From the NCBI GenBank assembly GCA_965230795.1, contig OZ246020.1, positions 2,046,001-2,110,000 of the forward strand: a stretch of DNA of 64,000 nt, in the 5' to 3' direction. The translations under genes were made by a program, and so were the position numbers. Positions 44,291 to 54,056 of the stretch are shown one piece after another. The number at the start of each line of letters is the position of its first letter. Positions within the stretch are counted from its first letter, which is position 1. The DNA is from PZPK01 sp965230795. GTDB lineage: Bacteria > Pseudomonadota > Gammaproteobacteria > Pseudomonadales > Oleiphilaceae. Under the pieces are notes generated by a model. It saw only the letters and a list, made by a program, of their open reading frames with translations. It did no database searches and had not been told where the DNA came from.

Positions 44291-45550
44291 ATGAGTATCG
44301 CAGTTTGGTTCCGCTTTTGGGTGATGTTGGGCGTTTCAGTGTGGGGACTTTGGCCCTCGTTGGTTTTGGCGCAGGAAGGCTTTTATCAATGGTCGTCCCA
44401 ATTGTTTGTGGCGCATGATGAAAACTATTCGTTGGTACGGACTAACGAAAGACAGGTGCAACAGGGTGAGCATCGGCTGGCCTTGACGGTAGGTAGCGAA
44501 GCGGAGCGATATCGATACTCGTTGTCGGCTCGCAACAGTTTTCGTACCTATCGTGGAGATATCCGAACCGAGGATGGTAGGAAAGACCTGGGTAGTTCAC
44601 ATAACCCATTTTTTCTCGCCCAGCTCGACTATGACTGGAGTGAGAAAAGCGCACTAAGTGTTGAGACTGATTATCAACGGGACACGACAAGCGCAGACGA
44701 GTACCTGGAATTTTTTGGCCGTATTTTCGGCGCGGAAAGGGATCAGGAAAAAACACGTAAAAACATTAATCTAAACGTGTCTAACTCCTGGCAGCTCGAT
44801 AAGCAATGGCAACTGATAGTGCAGGCAGGTGGATCACGACTCAACTACAAGGATGCTGACAATACCAGTTTGCTGCCATACGACTACTGGTCAAGTTCCG
44901 TTGCGGTGTATCGCCTGTTCAGTGAAACGATTACCGGATATTCCAGTGTGGGGTTCAGCCGTTTCAGACCCCAGCCTGCGGATAGTTTGATACAGCGAAT
45001 CAATGCCGTGCGCACCGACACAGTTAACGTTTCCCTTGGCATGCGTCTGAGCCTGTCCGAGATTGATAGCATCGATGTGTCGCTTGGCTATAGGGAAAGT
45101 GACTATCAACCTTTTGAGGATTCAGGATCCGCTACGGAAGAGTCAGAAAATGGTGGCGTGTTTTCGGCAAGCTATCAGCACGGCTATGAAGCAGGGGACT
45201 TTGAGTTGAGTGTTAGTCGAAGTTTGTCGCCTTCATCGGATGGACGCTTGCTTGAGACTGATCGGCTCGCTTTAAAGTGGCAGTTGCCACTCTCCGAGCG
45301 CTTTGAACAAACGGTTCAGGGGAATGCTCGTTGGGAACGAGAACGCGGGACCACGACGATTGCAGAGGATGAGGAATATCGTGAGGTCCGCTATGACCTG
45401 ATATATCGCCTGGCTGCCAATCATCAGCTGGGACTGGGCTTGCGCTACCGCTGGTTTGATGATGGCGTCGATACGGAGTTGGAAAACTCTGCTGAAGGTG
45501 GTGGCCTGCGCATCAGCTGGAATTGGACGGGTAATAAGCAACAATGGTAG
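44291..45550 (+). CDS. Exopolysaccharide-locus outer-membrane beta-barrel protein
   Basis: A 419-aa protein with a signal peptide (MLGVSVWGLWPSLVLA) and alternating amphipathic strands throughout (YRYSLSARNSFRTYRGDIRT; IDSIDVSLGYRESDYQPFED; HQLGLGLRYRWFDDGVDTEL). The last strand reads RISWNWTGNKQQW. This fits outer-membrane barrels that accompany Wza-type export proteins in PEP-CTERM/exosortase EPS loci. It probably forms or supports the outer-membrane exit for the polysaccharide. It lies 14 bp after the export gene. Confidence 0.78.
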   Translation: MSIAVWFRFWVMLGVSVWGLWPSLVLAQEGFYQWSSQLFVAHDENYSLVRTNERQVQQGEHRLALTVGSEAERYRYSLSARNSFRTYRGDIRTEDGRKDLGSSHNPFFLAQLDYDWSEKSALSVETDYQRDTTSADEYLEFFGRIFGAERDQEKTRKNINLNVSNSWQLDKQWQLIVQAGGSRLNYKDADNTSLLPYDYWSSSVAVYRLFSETITGYSSVGFSRFRPQPADSLIQRINAVRTDTVNVSLGMRLSLSEIDSIDVSLGYRESDYQPFEDSGSATEESENGGVFSASYQHGYEAGDFELSVSRSLSPSSDGRLLETDRLALKWQLPLSERFEQTVQGNARWERERGTTTIAEDEEYREVRYDLIYRLAANHQLGLGLRYRWFDDGVDTELENSAEGGGLRISWNWTGNKQQW

Positions 45551-45597
45551 CAATCGCTTTAATCCCTCAGAACGATTTACTTGAACAGGATAGATAA

Positions 45598-47346
45598 GTG
45601 GACAGTCACGCATTTGAAGATAATAACGGTCCGGATCTGGGGCGATTGCTGTCGGGTTTCAAACGTCGGAAAAAGACCTTTGTGCTGACGCTGACGGTAG
45701 CACTGATCGTGACCGTATTGACGGTTGTTTTGATCCCGGCCAGTTACAAGTCTGAATCAACGATTCTCATCGAGCAACAGGAAATTCCGCAGGAGTTGGT
45801 GCGTAGCACTGTTACCAGTTATGCCGACCAGCGTATCGAGATTATCACACAGCGTGTTATGACAAGTTCGAACTTGTGGAAGATCGTTGAAAAATATGAT
45901 TTGTACAAAGACGAGCGTAAGAAGGAAACGCGTGAGTATATTCTCAATGAGATGCGTGACGACGCGATCAGTCGGCAGGTCATCAGCGCTGAAGTGGTCG
46001 ATCCGCGAAGTGGCCGACCTACGGAGGCTACCATCGCTTTCAAATTGGCTTTTATATATGACAGTCCGATGCTGGCGCAGCGTGTAGCGAACGAATTGAC
46101 TAGCCTGTTTTTAAGTGAAAATCTCAAGACCCGCACTCAGATGGCGGAACAGGCCAGTTCGTTTCTGACAAACGAAACACGAAAGCTTGATACTCAGGTT
46201 AAGACACTTGAGAACGAATTGGCCGAATTTAAGCAGGCGCATTTTGATTCCTTGCCCGAATTAACAGACCTGAACATTCGTCTTCTTGACCGAACTGAAC
46301 AAGCGTTGAGAGAAAACCAGTTGCAGATCCAGAGAGTGAAAGAACGAATGATCTACCTGGAATCGGAGCTGGCTCAGATTGATCCGCAAAATCCTCTGAT
46401 TCGTGGTAACGGTCAAGCTCTCCTCTCGTCACAGGCACGTCTTAAGTTGGCCAAGCAGGAGCTTGAGCAGCAAAGCGCAAAATATTCTTCGGAACACCCG
46501 GATGTGGTGAGACTGAAAAAGGAAATCGATGCTCTGTTGCTTGAGGTCGATGATGTTGACGCACCAGCTCTGAAGCTGGAGATATATCAACGCAAACTCA
46601 GTGAGCTCCGGCAGCGCTATCTGGACGAGCATCCAAGCATCGTGCAGTTGAAATCCCGGATTCAAGCCCTGGAAAGTCTTGCAGGTAGCGGTGGTTCACA
46701 GACGGAGCGTGAAAGCGCGGACAACCCGGCGTATTTGCAGATCAAGGCACAGAAGGAAGCAGCCGAGCTGGAAATGGCGAGCCTGAAACAGCAGGCGATA
46801 TTGCTCAAAGAAGATCTGGAAACTTATGAAGAGCGGATCACTTTGGCACCCACGATTGAACAAAAGTATCAGCAGTTACAGCGGGATTATCAGTCAGCTG
46901 TCTTAAAGCATGCTGAAGTAAAAGCGAAACAACAGGAAGCTAATCTGGGACAGTCACTGGAATCCGAGCAGAAAGGTGAACGTTTTACCCTGATCGAGCC
47001 TCCGCTTGTGCCGGAAGAACCCCATTCACCAAACCGAATTTTGCTTGGTGTACTGGGCGTGTTTCTTTCTCTAGGAATTAGTGTGGGGCTCGTCATCGTT
47101 AGAGAAATGCTGGATAAATCCATTCGGGGCAGAAAGGAATTAATTAATGCGATAGGGGCACCTCCACTCGCTGTTATTCCCAATATTATTACCGCTGGTG
47201 AGGCTGTGGGCAATCGCAGGAAGATGTTTATATGGATTTTAGTGTGCCTCGTTGGTATCGCCGCATTACTGGGGCTTTTTCATGTATTTGTGAAACCGCT
47301 TGATGTGACCTGGTACGTCGCCCTGCGTAAATTTGGATTGATGTGA
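45598..47346 (+). CDS. Polysaccharide chain-length determinant (Wzz family)
   Basis: A 582-aa inner-membrane polysaccharide co-polymerase. It has an N-terminal transmembrane helix (FVLTLTVALIVTVLTVVLIP, about residues 28-47) directly before the Wzz motif YKSESTILIEQQEIPQELV. A long periplasmic coiled-coil region follows (about 170-440; ENELAEFKQAHFDSLPEL). A proline-rich segment (PPLVPEEPHSPNRILLGVLG) leads into the second transmembrane helix, and a third hydrophobic segment is present near 545. It sets polymer length with the kinase encoded next. The start is GTG 45598 with AGGATAG upstream. Larger than O-antigen Wzz, as usual for EPS loci. Confidence 0.92.
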   Translation: MDSHAFEDNNGPDLGRLLSGFKRRKKTFVLTLTVALIVTVLTVVLIPASYKSESTILIEQQEIPQELVRSTVTSYADQRIEIITQRVMTSSNLWKIVEKYDLYKDERKKETREYILNEMRDDAISRQVISAEVVDPRSGRPTEATIAFKLAFIYDSPMLAQRVANELTSLFLSENLKTRTQMAEQASSFLTNETRKLDTQVKTLENELAEFKQAHFDSLPELTDLNIRLLDRTEQALRENQLQIQRVKERMIYLESELAQIDPQNPLIRGNGQALLSSQARLKLAKQELEQQSAKYSSEHPDVVRLKKEIDALLLEVDDVDAPALKLEIYQRKLSELRQRYLDEHPSIVQLKSRIQALESLAGSGGSQTERESADNPAYLQIKAQKEAAELEMASLKQQAILLKEDLETYEERITLAPTIEQKYQQLQRDYQSAVLKHAEVKAKQQEANLGQSLESEQKGERFTLIEPPLVPEEPHSPNRILLGVLGVFLSLGISVGLVIVREMLDKSIRGRKELINAIGAPPLAVIPNIITAGEAVGNRRKMFIWILVCLVGIAALLGLFHVFVKPLDVTWYVALRKFGLM

Positions 47347-47386
47347 ATCGGCCTGACCTATCGGATCAAGTCGTGACGGAGTGAAA

Positions 47387-48217
47387 ATGGAACAGTTGCG
47401 AAAAGCCCTTTTACAGGCGAAGCAAGAACGAGAAAGTCTGGACAGAGTCTCCCGGCAGGAGTCCCAGGTGACGCGTTCCCACAGTACTCAATCATCGAGT
47501 GCCGGGTTGTCTGAGTTGGATGTTGAACCTCGCGAGGTCGATATCACCTACTCTGAAACGCGGGTGGTTGAACTGGATCCGGAAGTGTTGGAGGCCAATC
47601 GAGTATTGTCCGGTCGCGAGAGCAAGGAGGTCACGCAAGCCTATAAAATGCTGCGTACCCAGATTCTGCAAAAGCTGAAACTGAATCACTGGAATTCCCT
47701 GGCAGTCGTTAGTCCGCGAGAAGGCAATGGTAAAAGCCTCACCGCCATCAACCTGGCGATCAGTCTGGCGCAGGAGGTAAAACATTCCGTATTGCTGGTG
47801 GATCTGGATTTGAAACAGCCTTCCATTGCAACATACCTGGGTATCGAGCTAAAACAGGGAATTACCGATTATCTGCTTCGAGATGAACCTGTCAAAAACA
47901 TCCTGATTAATCCCGGCCTTGAGCGCCTGGTTTTACTCGGCGGTTATGAGAGTCTGAGCCATTCTTCTGAAGCGCTGGGCTCTCCAAAGCTGATTAATCT
48001 CGTCGAAGAATTAAAACAACGCTACCCCAACCGAATTATCATATTTGACCTGCCGCCGATGCTATTGTCTGACGATGCCGTTGCCTTTGCGCCCTATGTA
48101 GATGCCATGTTGATGGTGGTGGAAGAGGGTAAAACCACGGCTGATGACCTTGAACTATGCGCGGATATGCTAGGTGGAAAGCCTTTGCTGGGTTCCGTCT
48201 TGAACAAAGGCGAATGA
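47387..48217 (+). CDS. EPS-locus tyrosine-kinase/ParA-like ATPase
   Basis: About 276 aa, cytoplasmic, of the BY-kinase/CpsD-like P-loop family. The Walker A region is VVSPREGNGKSLTAINLAIS, Walker A' is VLLVDLDLKQPSIATYLG and Walker B is IIIFDLPPMLLSDDA. No transmembrane part is fused; the partner membrane protein is the Wzz-type protein just upstream. The C-terminus (CADMLGGKPLLGSVLNKGE) lacks a tyrosine cluster, so autophosphorylation by the usual tail is doubtful and it may act mainly as an ATPase switch. ATG 47387 is chosen because GGAG lies 5 nt upstream; GTG 47381 is possible. Confidence 0.85.
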   Translation: MEQLRKALLQAKQERESLDRVSRQESQVTRSHSTQSSSAGLSELDVEPREVDITYSETRVVELDPEVLEANRVLSGRESKEVTQAYKMLRTQILQKLKLNHWNSLAVVSPREGNGKSLTAINLAISLAQEVKHSVLLVDLDLKQPSIATYLGIELKQGITDYLLRDEPVKNILINPGLERLVLLGGYESLSHSSEALGSPKLINLVEELKQRYPNRIIIFDLPPMLLSDDAVAFAPYVDAMLMVVEEGKTTADDLELCADMLGGKPLLGSVLNKGE

Positions 48218-48220
48218 ATC

Positions 48221-49084
48221 ATGTATGAAGCACATTTCGATCTTGAGGTGAAGCCATTCTCCTTGTCTCCGGACCCCCGTTTTATCTTTTTCAGTCGTCG
48301 ACACAGCCAGGCTTACGCCATGCTCGAATATGGCGTCAGGGAACAGGTGGGATTCGCGGTAGTAACGGGCGAGGTCGGGTCGGGGAAAACGACCCTGCTG
48401 CGCAAGTTGCTGGAAGAGCTTGATGACCGTGATAATGTCGCGCTGGTCTCCCATACGCATCAAAATCTCAGTACGATCATTCCAACTGTGCTGGACGCTT
48501 TTGGTGTTGTTGCGGACGACTTGCCTACCGAAGAGTCAATGCAATACCGCTTTTTCGTTGATTTTTTGGTGTCGCAGTATTCCAAAGGGCGCAAGAGCAT
48601 ACTGATTATTGATGAAGCGCAAAATCTTAGTACTCAGGCTCTGGAACAACTCCGACTGTTGTCGAACGTCAATGCTGATGGCCATTTGCTGTTGCAAACA
48701 CTGCTGATTGGTCAGCCTGAACTGAGGGAAAAGCTGAAGCAACCAGAGCTTCGCCAGTTCGCCCAGCGTATCTCTGTGGATTTTTTTCTACCGAAATTAT
48801 CCCATCAGGAAGCCATCCAGTATATCGATCACCGGATTAAAGTCGCCGGCGGCCGCGCGGATATTTTTGAGCCGAATGCCAAGGCATTACTTGCGCACGT
48901 CGCGAAAGGTCTGCCCCGAATGATCAATAATCTGTGCGACATGTCCTTGGTCTACGCCTATGGCGAAGACAAAAACCGTGTTGATTCCAAAACTGTGGTC
49001 GATGTCATCAAAGACAAGGAAAGTAGTGGCATATTACCGGTCATGTCATTGAATGAACTGCGTGCTCAAGCTGCCCGCGCTTAG
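48221..49084 (+). CDS. ExeA/GspA-like AAA ATPase of PEP-CTERM loci
   Basis: A 287-aa AAA-type ATPase starting MYEAHFDLEVKPFSLSPDPR, the usual opening of ExeA-like and PEP-CTERM-locus secretion ATPases. Walker A is GEVGSGKTTLLRKLL, Walker B is ILIIDEAQNLS, and an arginine-rich sensor region follows (FAQRISVDFFLPKLS). It is a standard member of exosortase-linked EPS gene clusters; its exact role is unproved but is thought to assist assembly or export. It starts 4 bp after the kinase stop, in the same operon. Confidence 0.9.
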   Translation: MYEAHFDLEVKPFSLSPDPRFIFFSRRHSQAYAMLEYGVREQVGFAVVTGEVGSGKTTLLRKLLEELDDRDNVALVSHTHQNLSTIIPTVLDAFGVVADDLPTEESMQYRFFVDFLVSQYSKGRKSILIIDEAQNLSTQALEQLRLLSNVNADGHLLLQTLLIGQPELREKLKQPELRQFAQRISVDFFLPKLSHQEAIQYIDHRIKVAGGRADIFEPNAKALLAHVAKGLPRMINNLCDMSLVYAYGEDKNRVDSKTVVDVIKDKESSGILPVMSLNELRAQAARA

Positions 49085-49106
49085 CATGGCCTGGAGTGCT
49101 TGAGTC

Positions 49107-50324
49107 ATGTCCAGTTTCTTTTTCGTGAATCGATTTTATGCTCCGGACCATTCTGCTACTTCGCAGCTGCTGACGGATCTGGCGGAGTATCAGGTCAAAA
49201 AGGGGGATCGCGTCACCGTGATTACTTCCAGGCTGAAATACGGGAGATCTGATCGTGAGCTCTCAGCTAATGAAGTTATAAACGGTGTCAATGTCGTGCG
49301 CGTATGGACGAGCGCGTTCGGGCGAGGAAGCTTGGCGGGAAGGGCCTGTGACTTTCTCACTTTCTACTTCAGTGCGTTTGTCGCATTACTTCGCCATATG
49401 CGCAAGGGGGATCTGGTCGTTGCCAAAACCGATCCGCCAATGATCTCGGTAGTTGTCGCGATCGCGTCGGTTATTCGACGGGCGAGGATGGTTAACTGGC
49501 TACAGGACCTGTTTCCAGAGGTCGCGGACGCCGCTGATATGCGTATTGCCAAAGGGGTACCCGGTCGACTACTCAAAACGATTCGCAACTGGTCATTGAG
49601 AAAAGCGCGATTTAACGTTGCGATCGGCCACATAATGGCTCAGCGAATCCAAAATGAACTGGCTGACAATGGTGCGACCATAGTCATACCGAACTGGGTT
49701 ATACATTCCGATTTGACACCTGTCGACCGTGACAAGAACAGGCTTCGACAGGAATGGCAACTGCAAAGCCAGTTTGTGGTGGGATATTCTGGCAACCTCG
49801 GCCTGGCTCATGATTGTCAGGCAATTCTTGATGCCATCAGGAAATTGAAATCACACGAATCCATTCGATTTCTATTTATCGGTGGCGGTGCGGGTTACGA
49901 TCATATCCTTTTGGAGGCACAGAAAAGTCAGTTAGACAACGTGTCATTTAAACCCTATCAAGATCTGGATTTACTGTCTGAGAGTTTGTCGGTTCCAGAC
50001 ATTCATCTTGTGTCTTTGCTTCCAGAAATGGAGGGCCTGATCGTTCCCAGCAAGATGTATGGCGTGTTGGCGGTTGGCCGGCCAATGATGTTTATTGGTG
50101 ATGACAGCGGTGAGATTGGCTCGCTCATCAAAAAATTTGATATTGGTTGTGTCGTGAATTCCGAAAAGGGTTCAACGCTCGCTGAATCGATCCTTTACGC
50201 CAGTCAGCACAGATCCGCTCTTGAAGCCCAGGGCATCCGTGCCAGGGCGCTGTATGAATCCTCCATGACACCTGACCATTCGAAATCATCCTGGCGCACT
50301 GCCTTGCTGGAGGCCTCCACATGA
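49107..50324 (+). CDS. Glycosyltransferase, GT4-like (WbuB type)
   Basis: A 405-aa GT-B glycosyltransferase. The N-terminus FFFVNRFYAPDHSATSQLLT is typical of WbuB-like GT4 enzymes, with a Rossmann-type acceptor half. The C-terminal half has the donor-site elements VVGYSGNLGLAHDCQAILDA and LPEMEGLIVPSKMYGVLAVG (EX7E-like region). It adds a sugar to the lipid-linked repeat unit at the cytoplasmic face. Its stop overlaps the next start by 4 bp (ATGA), so translation is coupled with the flippase. Confidence 0.88.
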   Translation: MSSFFFVNRFYAPDHSATSQLLTDLAEYQVKKGDRVTVITSRLKYGRSDRELSANEVINGVNVVRVWTSAFGRGSLAGRACDFLTFYFSAFVALLRHMRKGDLVVAKTDPPMISVVVAIASVIRRARMVNWLQDLFPEVADAADMRIAKGVPGRLLKTIRNWSLRKARFNVAIGHIMAQRIQNELADNGATIVIPNWVIHSDLTPVDRDKNRLRQEWQLQSQFVVGYSGNLGLAHDCQAILDAIRKLKSHESIRFLFIGGGAGYDHILLEAQKSQLDNVSFKPYQDLDLLSESLSVPDIHLVSLLPEMEGLIVPSKMYGVLAVGRPMMFIGDDSGEIGSLIKKFDIGCVVNSEKGSTLAESILYASQHRSALEAQGIRARALYESSMTPDHSKSSWRTALLEAST

Positions 50325-51748
50325 GCAGTCTCGTGCAAAAGACCTCGCTGGGACAAGGTTCCCTTTGGTTTGCTTTCGCATCGAGTATTTCGAAAGGTTT
50401 GAGCTTCGTAACCCAGATTGTACTGGGCTGGTTTCTATTGCCCGAGGAATTTGGTCTTTATGCTATCGCCTTGTCGCTTGCTGCCTGGGGATTAGCCTTT
50501 CGCAACGGCGGTACAGATCAATACTTGATACAACAAGGCAAACGCTTTACGGATCTTGCACCTGGTATTCTTACTTTTTCTCTGATTTTCAATGGTTTGG
50601 CTTGCATTTTTCTTACCGGTATTGGGTTGATCGCTTCGGAGTATTATCAGTCGTCTGAACTACTCATGATGATGCTGCTGATCGGCATCGCGCAGTTGTT
50701 GACGAGTCCTGCGGCGATCATGCGCGCCCAGCTGAGTATTGGTCAGCAGTATAAGGCTTTTTCCATGGTCACCTTGCTTTCCGACAGCTCCAGACAAATC
50801 AGTTCTATGCTGCTGGCGATGGCGGGCTTTGGCGTGTTTGCTTTCGTCATTCCTATGGCAATCGAGCCATTGATATCCGCTATCTGCGTTTTTCTGATTG
50901 TTCGACACGTTCCCAAGCCGTCATCTGTAAGCATGAGCTGGGTCATCCGCGTGTTCAATGATTGCAAATGGTTGATGCTGAGTAATTTTGCGATGGCATT
51001 AACGCTTAGCGGGATATACATGGTGCTGGGTTTCGTGATGGAAATGGAGCAGCTTGGATTCCTGTTCTTCGCATTGCAGCTGGTGACCGCTATTTCCGTC
51101 CCGATCACCAATGGACTACAACAGATCTTTTTTGCGCACTTGTCCAATGGTGTTGTGCGGGAAAACAGGCTAAGCCTGGCAACCCAAAGTGTGTCCATGC
51201 TTTTTATGTTGATGCTGGTTGCTGCAATGGGCCTTTATCTTTTCGCCGGACCACTTGTCGAGTTTTTGTGGCAGGGTAAATGGGATGAGGCAATACCCCT
51301 GATTAAAATCTGTGCCTTGACCTTGCCTGTACTTGCGGTTTCCCATCTCGTTTTCGCCATCATGAGCGCCGAAGCACAATGGAAGATACGATGCTTTTTA
51401 ATCCTGGCTTCAGCAATTCTGGACATGATTGCCGTTGCGTTGGTCGCTGTATCTGAATGGGGGACTTTGATTCACATTGCAAGTGTACTGGTTTTCACTA
51501 GAACGCTTGCAGCGGTCGTCGGGGTTTTTGCCATGTTTCGGCTGTACAAGATTGGCTCACCTGATGCTATGGCGTTTTCCATAAAAGTTTTCATGTGGGT
51601 CTTGCTTTGTTTTCCAATGATTAGCCTGGTGGAGGAGGCGCTTCTGTCCTGGTTGTCGCTCTGTTTAGCGGCACTTGCTGTCGTGATTGCTGCGCAAGCC
51701 TATCGCCAATTTAATCTCCTCAGGCGATCTGAAGAGGTCGTGGCATGA
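50321..51748 (+). CDS. Oligosaccharide flippase (Wzx-like, MOP superfamily)
   Basis: A 475-aa polytopic inner-membrane protein with about 12-14 hydrophobic segments, beginning SLGQGSLWFAFASSISKGLS. This fits the polysaccharide-biosynthesis branch of the MOP flippases that move undecaprenyl-linked repeat units across the inner membrane. It overlaps genes on both sides by 4 bp. A ligase/polymerase and several glycosyltransferases in the same operon support a Wzx/Wzy-dependent pathway. Confidence 0.9.
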   Translation: MSSLVQKTSLGQGSLWFAFASSISKGLSFVTQIVLGWFLLPEEFGLYAIALSLAAWGLAFRNGGTDQYLIQQGKRFTDLAPGILTFSLIFNGLACIFLTGIGLIASEYYQSSELLMMMLLIGIAQLLTSPAAIMRAQLSIGQQYKAFSMVTLLSDSSRQISSMLLAMAGFGVFAFVIPMAIEPLISAICVFLIVRHVPKPSSVSMSWVIRVFNDCKWLMLSNFAMALTLSGIYMVLGFVMEMEQLGFLFFALQLVTAISVPITNGLQQIFFAHLSNGVVRENRLSLATQSVSMLFMLMLVAAMGLYLFAGPLVEFLWQGKWDEAIPLIKICALTLPVLAVSHLVFAIMSAEAQWKIRCFLILASAILDMIAVALVAVSEWGTLIHIASVLVFTRTLAAVVGVFAMFRLYKIGSPDAMAFSIKVFMWVLLCFPMISLVEEALLSWLSLCLAALAVVIAAQAYRQFNLLRRSEEVVA

Positions 51749-52608
51749 GTTTTAATCACTTAGTGACGCGATGCAGAAAGTTATTTTTCGGCTTCACACT
51801 GCTGCTGGCCGTTCAGGAAGCGTCGGCATTTACCATGCTTTACCATGTCAGTAACCCGGGTGCTCCCGATTTTAAAGCCTATGGATTTGAAACATCTTAT
51901 ATCGTTTACGAACAATATCTGTATGACTCGGAGGACTCACGTTTCGAAGCGATCACGGACAGGAAAATTGAACGCCAGGCCCGGAAAATAAGAAGGGCCC
52001 TGCCTTCGGGAGCTTATGTCCAGATAGATATAGAAGGTTGGCATCCTACCCATGGAATGGAGCCCGCCTGGATCCGAGAGCGCTATCGCTCAACGATGGC
52101 GCGTATTAAAGCGCGTCTACCCGAGTATAAAGTAGGTTACTACCGAATTGTGCCCGTATGGGCTCACTGGGATATGCATAAAAGTACCGGCCATCATAAG
52201 GAGTGGGTGCTGGAAAACCGTTTGAGAGAGCCTATCTCAGAAGAAGTCGATGTCCTGTATCCGGCACTCTATACCTATCACGGGGATCCCGAACTCTGGA
52301 GAAAAACAGCGATCGCTGTACTTAAAAAGGCACGTGAGCTTGCAAAGGACAAACCTGTTATTCCTTTTTTATGGCCCCGATTCCATCCCTCTTCGGATGT
52401 TGGAGGTGAGGGCAAAATCCTCGTGCCGGAGAATTATTGGTTCACTCAACTTGAAACCGTTTTGGAACATGCAGATGGATTTGTTCTTTGGAACGATGGG
52501 CGGACACGAATCTGGTCAGATGATTTTCCCTGGTGGAAAGCAACACTACGATTTTTGCAACGGCACTTTCCGGAAAGGCTTCCTGTTAATTCGGGGGAAG
52601 AGATGTGA
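51745..52608 (+). CDS. Exported TIM-barrel glycoside-hydrolase-like protein
   Basis: A 287-aa protein with a signal peptide (GFTLLLAVQEASA). The mature part has beta/alpha-barrel-like spacing with YVQIDIEGWHP near residue 95. Its Asp-x-Glu placement resembles the catalytic loop of GH56 hyaluronidase-type enzymes. Later strands include YKVGYYRIVPVWAHWDMH, VDVLYPALYTYHGD and ADGFVLWNDGRTRIW. Embedded between the flippase and polymerase genes with 4-bp overlaps on both sides, it could trim or edit the exopolysaccharide in the periplasm. I do not recognise a defined family with certainty; sugar binding without catalysis is also possible. Confidence 0.6.
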   Translation: MSFNHLVTRCRKLFFGFTLLLAVQEASAFTMLYHVSNPGAPDFKAYGFETSYIVYEQYLYDSEDSRFEAITDRKIERQARKIRRALPSGAYVQIDIEGWHPTHGMEPAWIRERYRSTMARIKARLPEYKVGYYRIVPVWAHWDMHKSTGHHKEWVLENRLREPISEEVDVLYPALYTYHGDPELWRKTAIAVLKKARELAKDKPVIPFLWPRFHPSSDVGGEGKILVPENYWFTQLETVLEHADGFVLWNDGRTRIWSDDFPWWKATLRFLQRHFPERLPVNSGEEM

Positions 52609-54056
52609 CAGCAAAGTTTAATCATGTCTCTGGTTTGGAGCTCGCCGCTCATGTCGAAAAAGAGCAGTCGATCCAAGAGCAACAGCCAAACCTGGTGGAT
52701 AGGTGGATGCCGCGCTTTGCGGAGCAGCAGCAGGCACGGCGTTTTTTTGTCTACGTGACTCTTTTTCTAGCCCTGTACCTTGCCTTTTATCTGGCGCCAT
52801 TCGCGATCTCCCTGTTTTACGCGGGCTTATGCGTTTGGGCCTTAATGGGCCCGAAGCAAGCGCTGCAGGCCATTACACTCGCTGTATTCATACGCTATCT
52901 GAACCCCGGTCTGTTTTCACTTCCCTTTGAAATTGGGCCATTAAGCTGGTTGATACTTTTACTGGCTTTTGTTCGCAATGTGTTTCTATTCAAATCTGAC
53001 GTGCTGTCGAAGCTTGTTCCCCTGTGCGTATTTGCCGTTGTCGTCATGACCCTGACGTTTACCACAAGCCACTATCCGATGGTGTCAATAATGAAGTTGT
53101 TGTCGTTTACATTGGGTGCGACGACCGTTCTGATTTGTTGTGAAGCGCTCAAAGCCAATGAAATAAGGCAGTTATGGGTGTGGATATTAGCCTTGTTTGC
53201 AGTGGTGATGTGTTTGTCACTCGCGACCTTTCTAATACCAGCTGCAGCCTATCATCGTGGAGCGGGATTTCAGGGCTTGCTGAATCATCCCCAAAGTCTC
53301 GGTGCTTTGATAGCTCCCTTCGTGTCCTGGTTATTGGCCAGAGTGTTTTTTCAGAAAAAAAGTCTGCTTTCCATTCCTGTATTCATTTCAGTCATTCTGA
53401 TAGGCATTTCGATTTTTTCGGAAACGCGCACCGCTATGGTGGCCGTTGCATTGGGACTGAGTGCCAGCTTTATAGCCTTTACTTTGTCCCATCGACGCTA
53501 CAAGCGTTTCGGTAATCTCGGCAAAACCCTGGCGAAAGCTGGTACGGTTGCGTGTTTGCTGGTTGTTGCGGTACTGGCCTACAAACCAGCACAGGATGTC
53601 ATTATGTCTTATGTGTTCAAGCGGGAGTCTCAAAATCTTGAAGAGGCATTGTCATCAAGATCCGCCGGAATCGCGTCACAATGGCAGAATTTTCTGGCAA
53701 AACCCGTTGCCGGATGGGGATTTGGTATATATCCGGGAGAAGACTTCGCCAAGGAAGTCCACACGTTTATGGGCATCCCAATCTCTGCCCCTGTCGAGAA
53801 AGGCTTCATCCCCACTGCATTGTTGGAGGAAGTGGGTGTAGTAGGGGCGCTCTGTTTTTTTTATCTGATAGCTGCCCTTTGCAGATACACAGTGCGCGCT
53901 GTGGATATTCGCTGGTCTGCGGTTTTCTTTAGTTGTCTTTTTGTCAATCTTGGGGAAATGGTGTTTTTCAGCGCAGGTGGAATCGGCATTTTTTATTGGG
54001 TGTTGATGGGGCTGTCTACCTGTGCATACAAACTGAATGCGGTTGAAAAGAAATGA
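52605..54056 (+). CDS. O-antigen ligase/polymerase-like protein (Wzy/WaaL family)
   Basis: A 483-aa inner-membrane protein with about ten transmembrane segments. A large periplasmic loop after the middle helices contains GIASQWQNFLAKPVAGWGFG and related sequence, typical of O-antigen ligase (Wzy_C) proteins, including the H/R-rich loop HRGAGFQGLLNHPQSLGAL. It probably polymerises the exopolysaccharide repeat units. The start is GTG 52605, overlapping the previous stop (GTGA), and its own stop overlaps the next start. Confidence 0.87.
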   Translation: MTAKFNHVSGLELAAHVEKEQSIQEQQPNLVDRWMPRFAEQQQARRFFVYVTLFLALYLAFYLAPFAISLFYAGLCVWALMGPKQALQAITLAVFIRYLNPGLFSLPFEIGPLSWLILLLAFVRNVFLFKSDVLSKLVPLCVFAVVVMTLTFTTSHYPMVSIMKLLSFTLGATTVLICCEALKANEIRQLWVWILALFAVVMCLSLATFLIPAAAYHRGAGFQGLLNHPQSLGALIAPFVSWLLARVFFQKKSLLSIPVFISVILIGISIFSETRTAMVAVALGLSASFIAFTLSHRRYKRFGNLGKTLAKAGTVACLLVVAVLAYKPAQDVIMSYVFKRESQNLEEALSSRSAGIASQWQNFLAKPVAGWGFGIYPGEDFAKEVHTFMGIPISAPVEKGFIPTALLEEVGVVGALCFFYLIAALCRYTVRAVDIRWSAVFFSCLFVNLGEMVFFSAGGIGIFYWVLMGLSTCAYKLNAVEKK

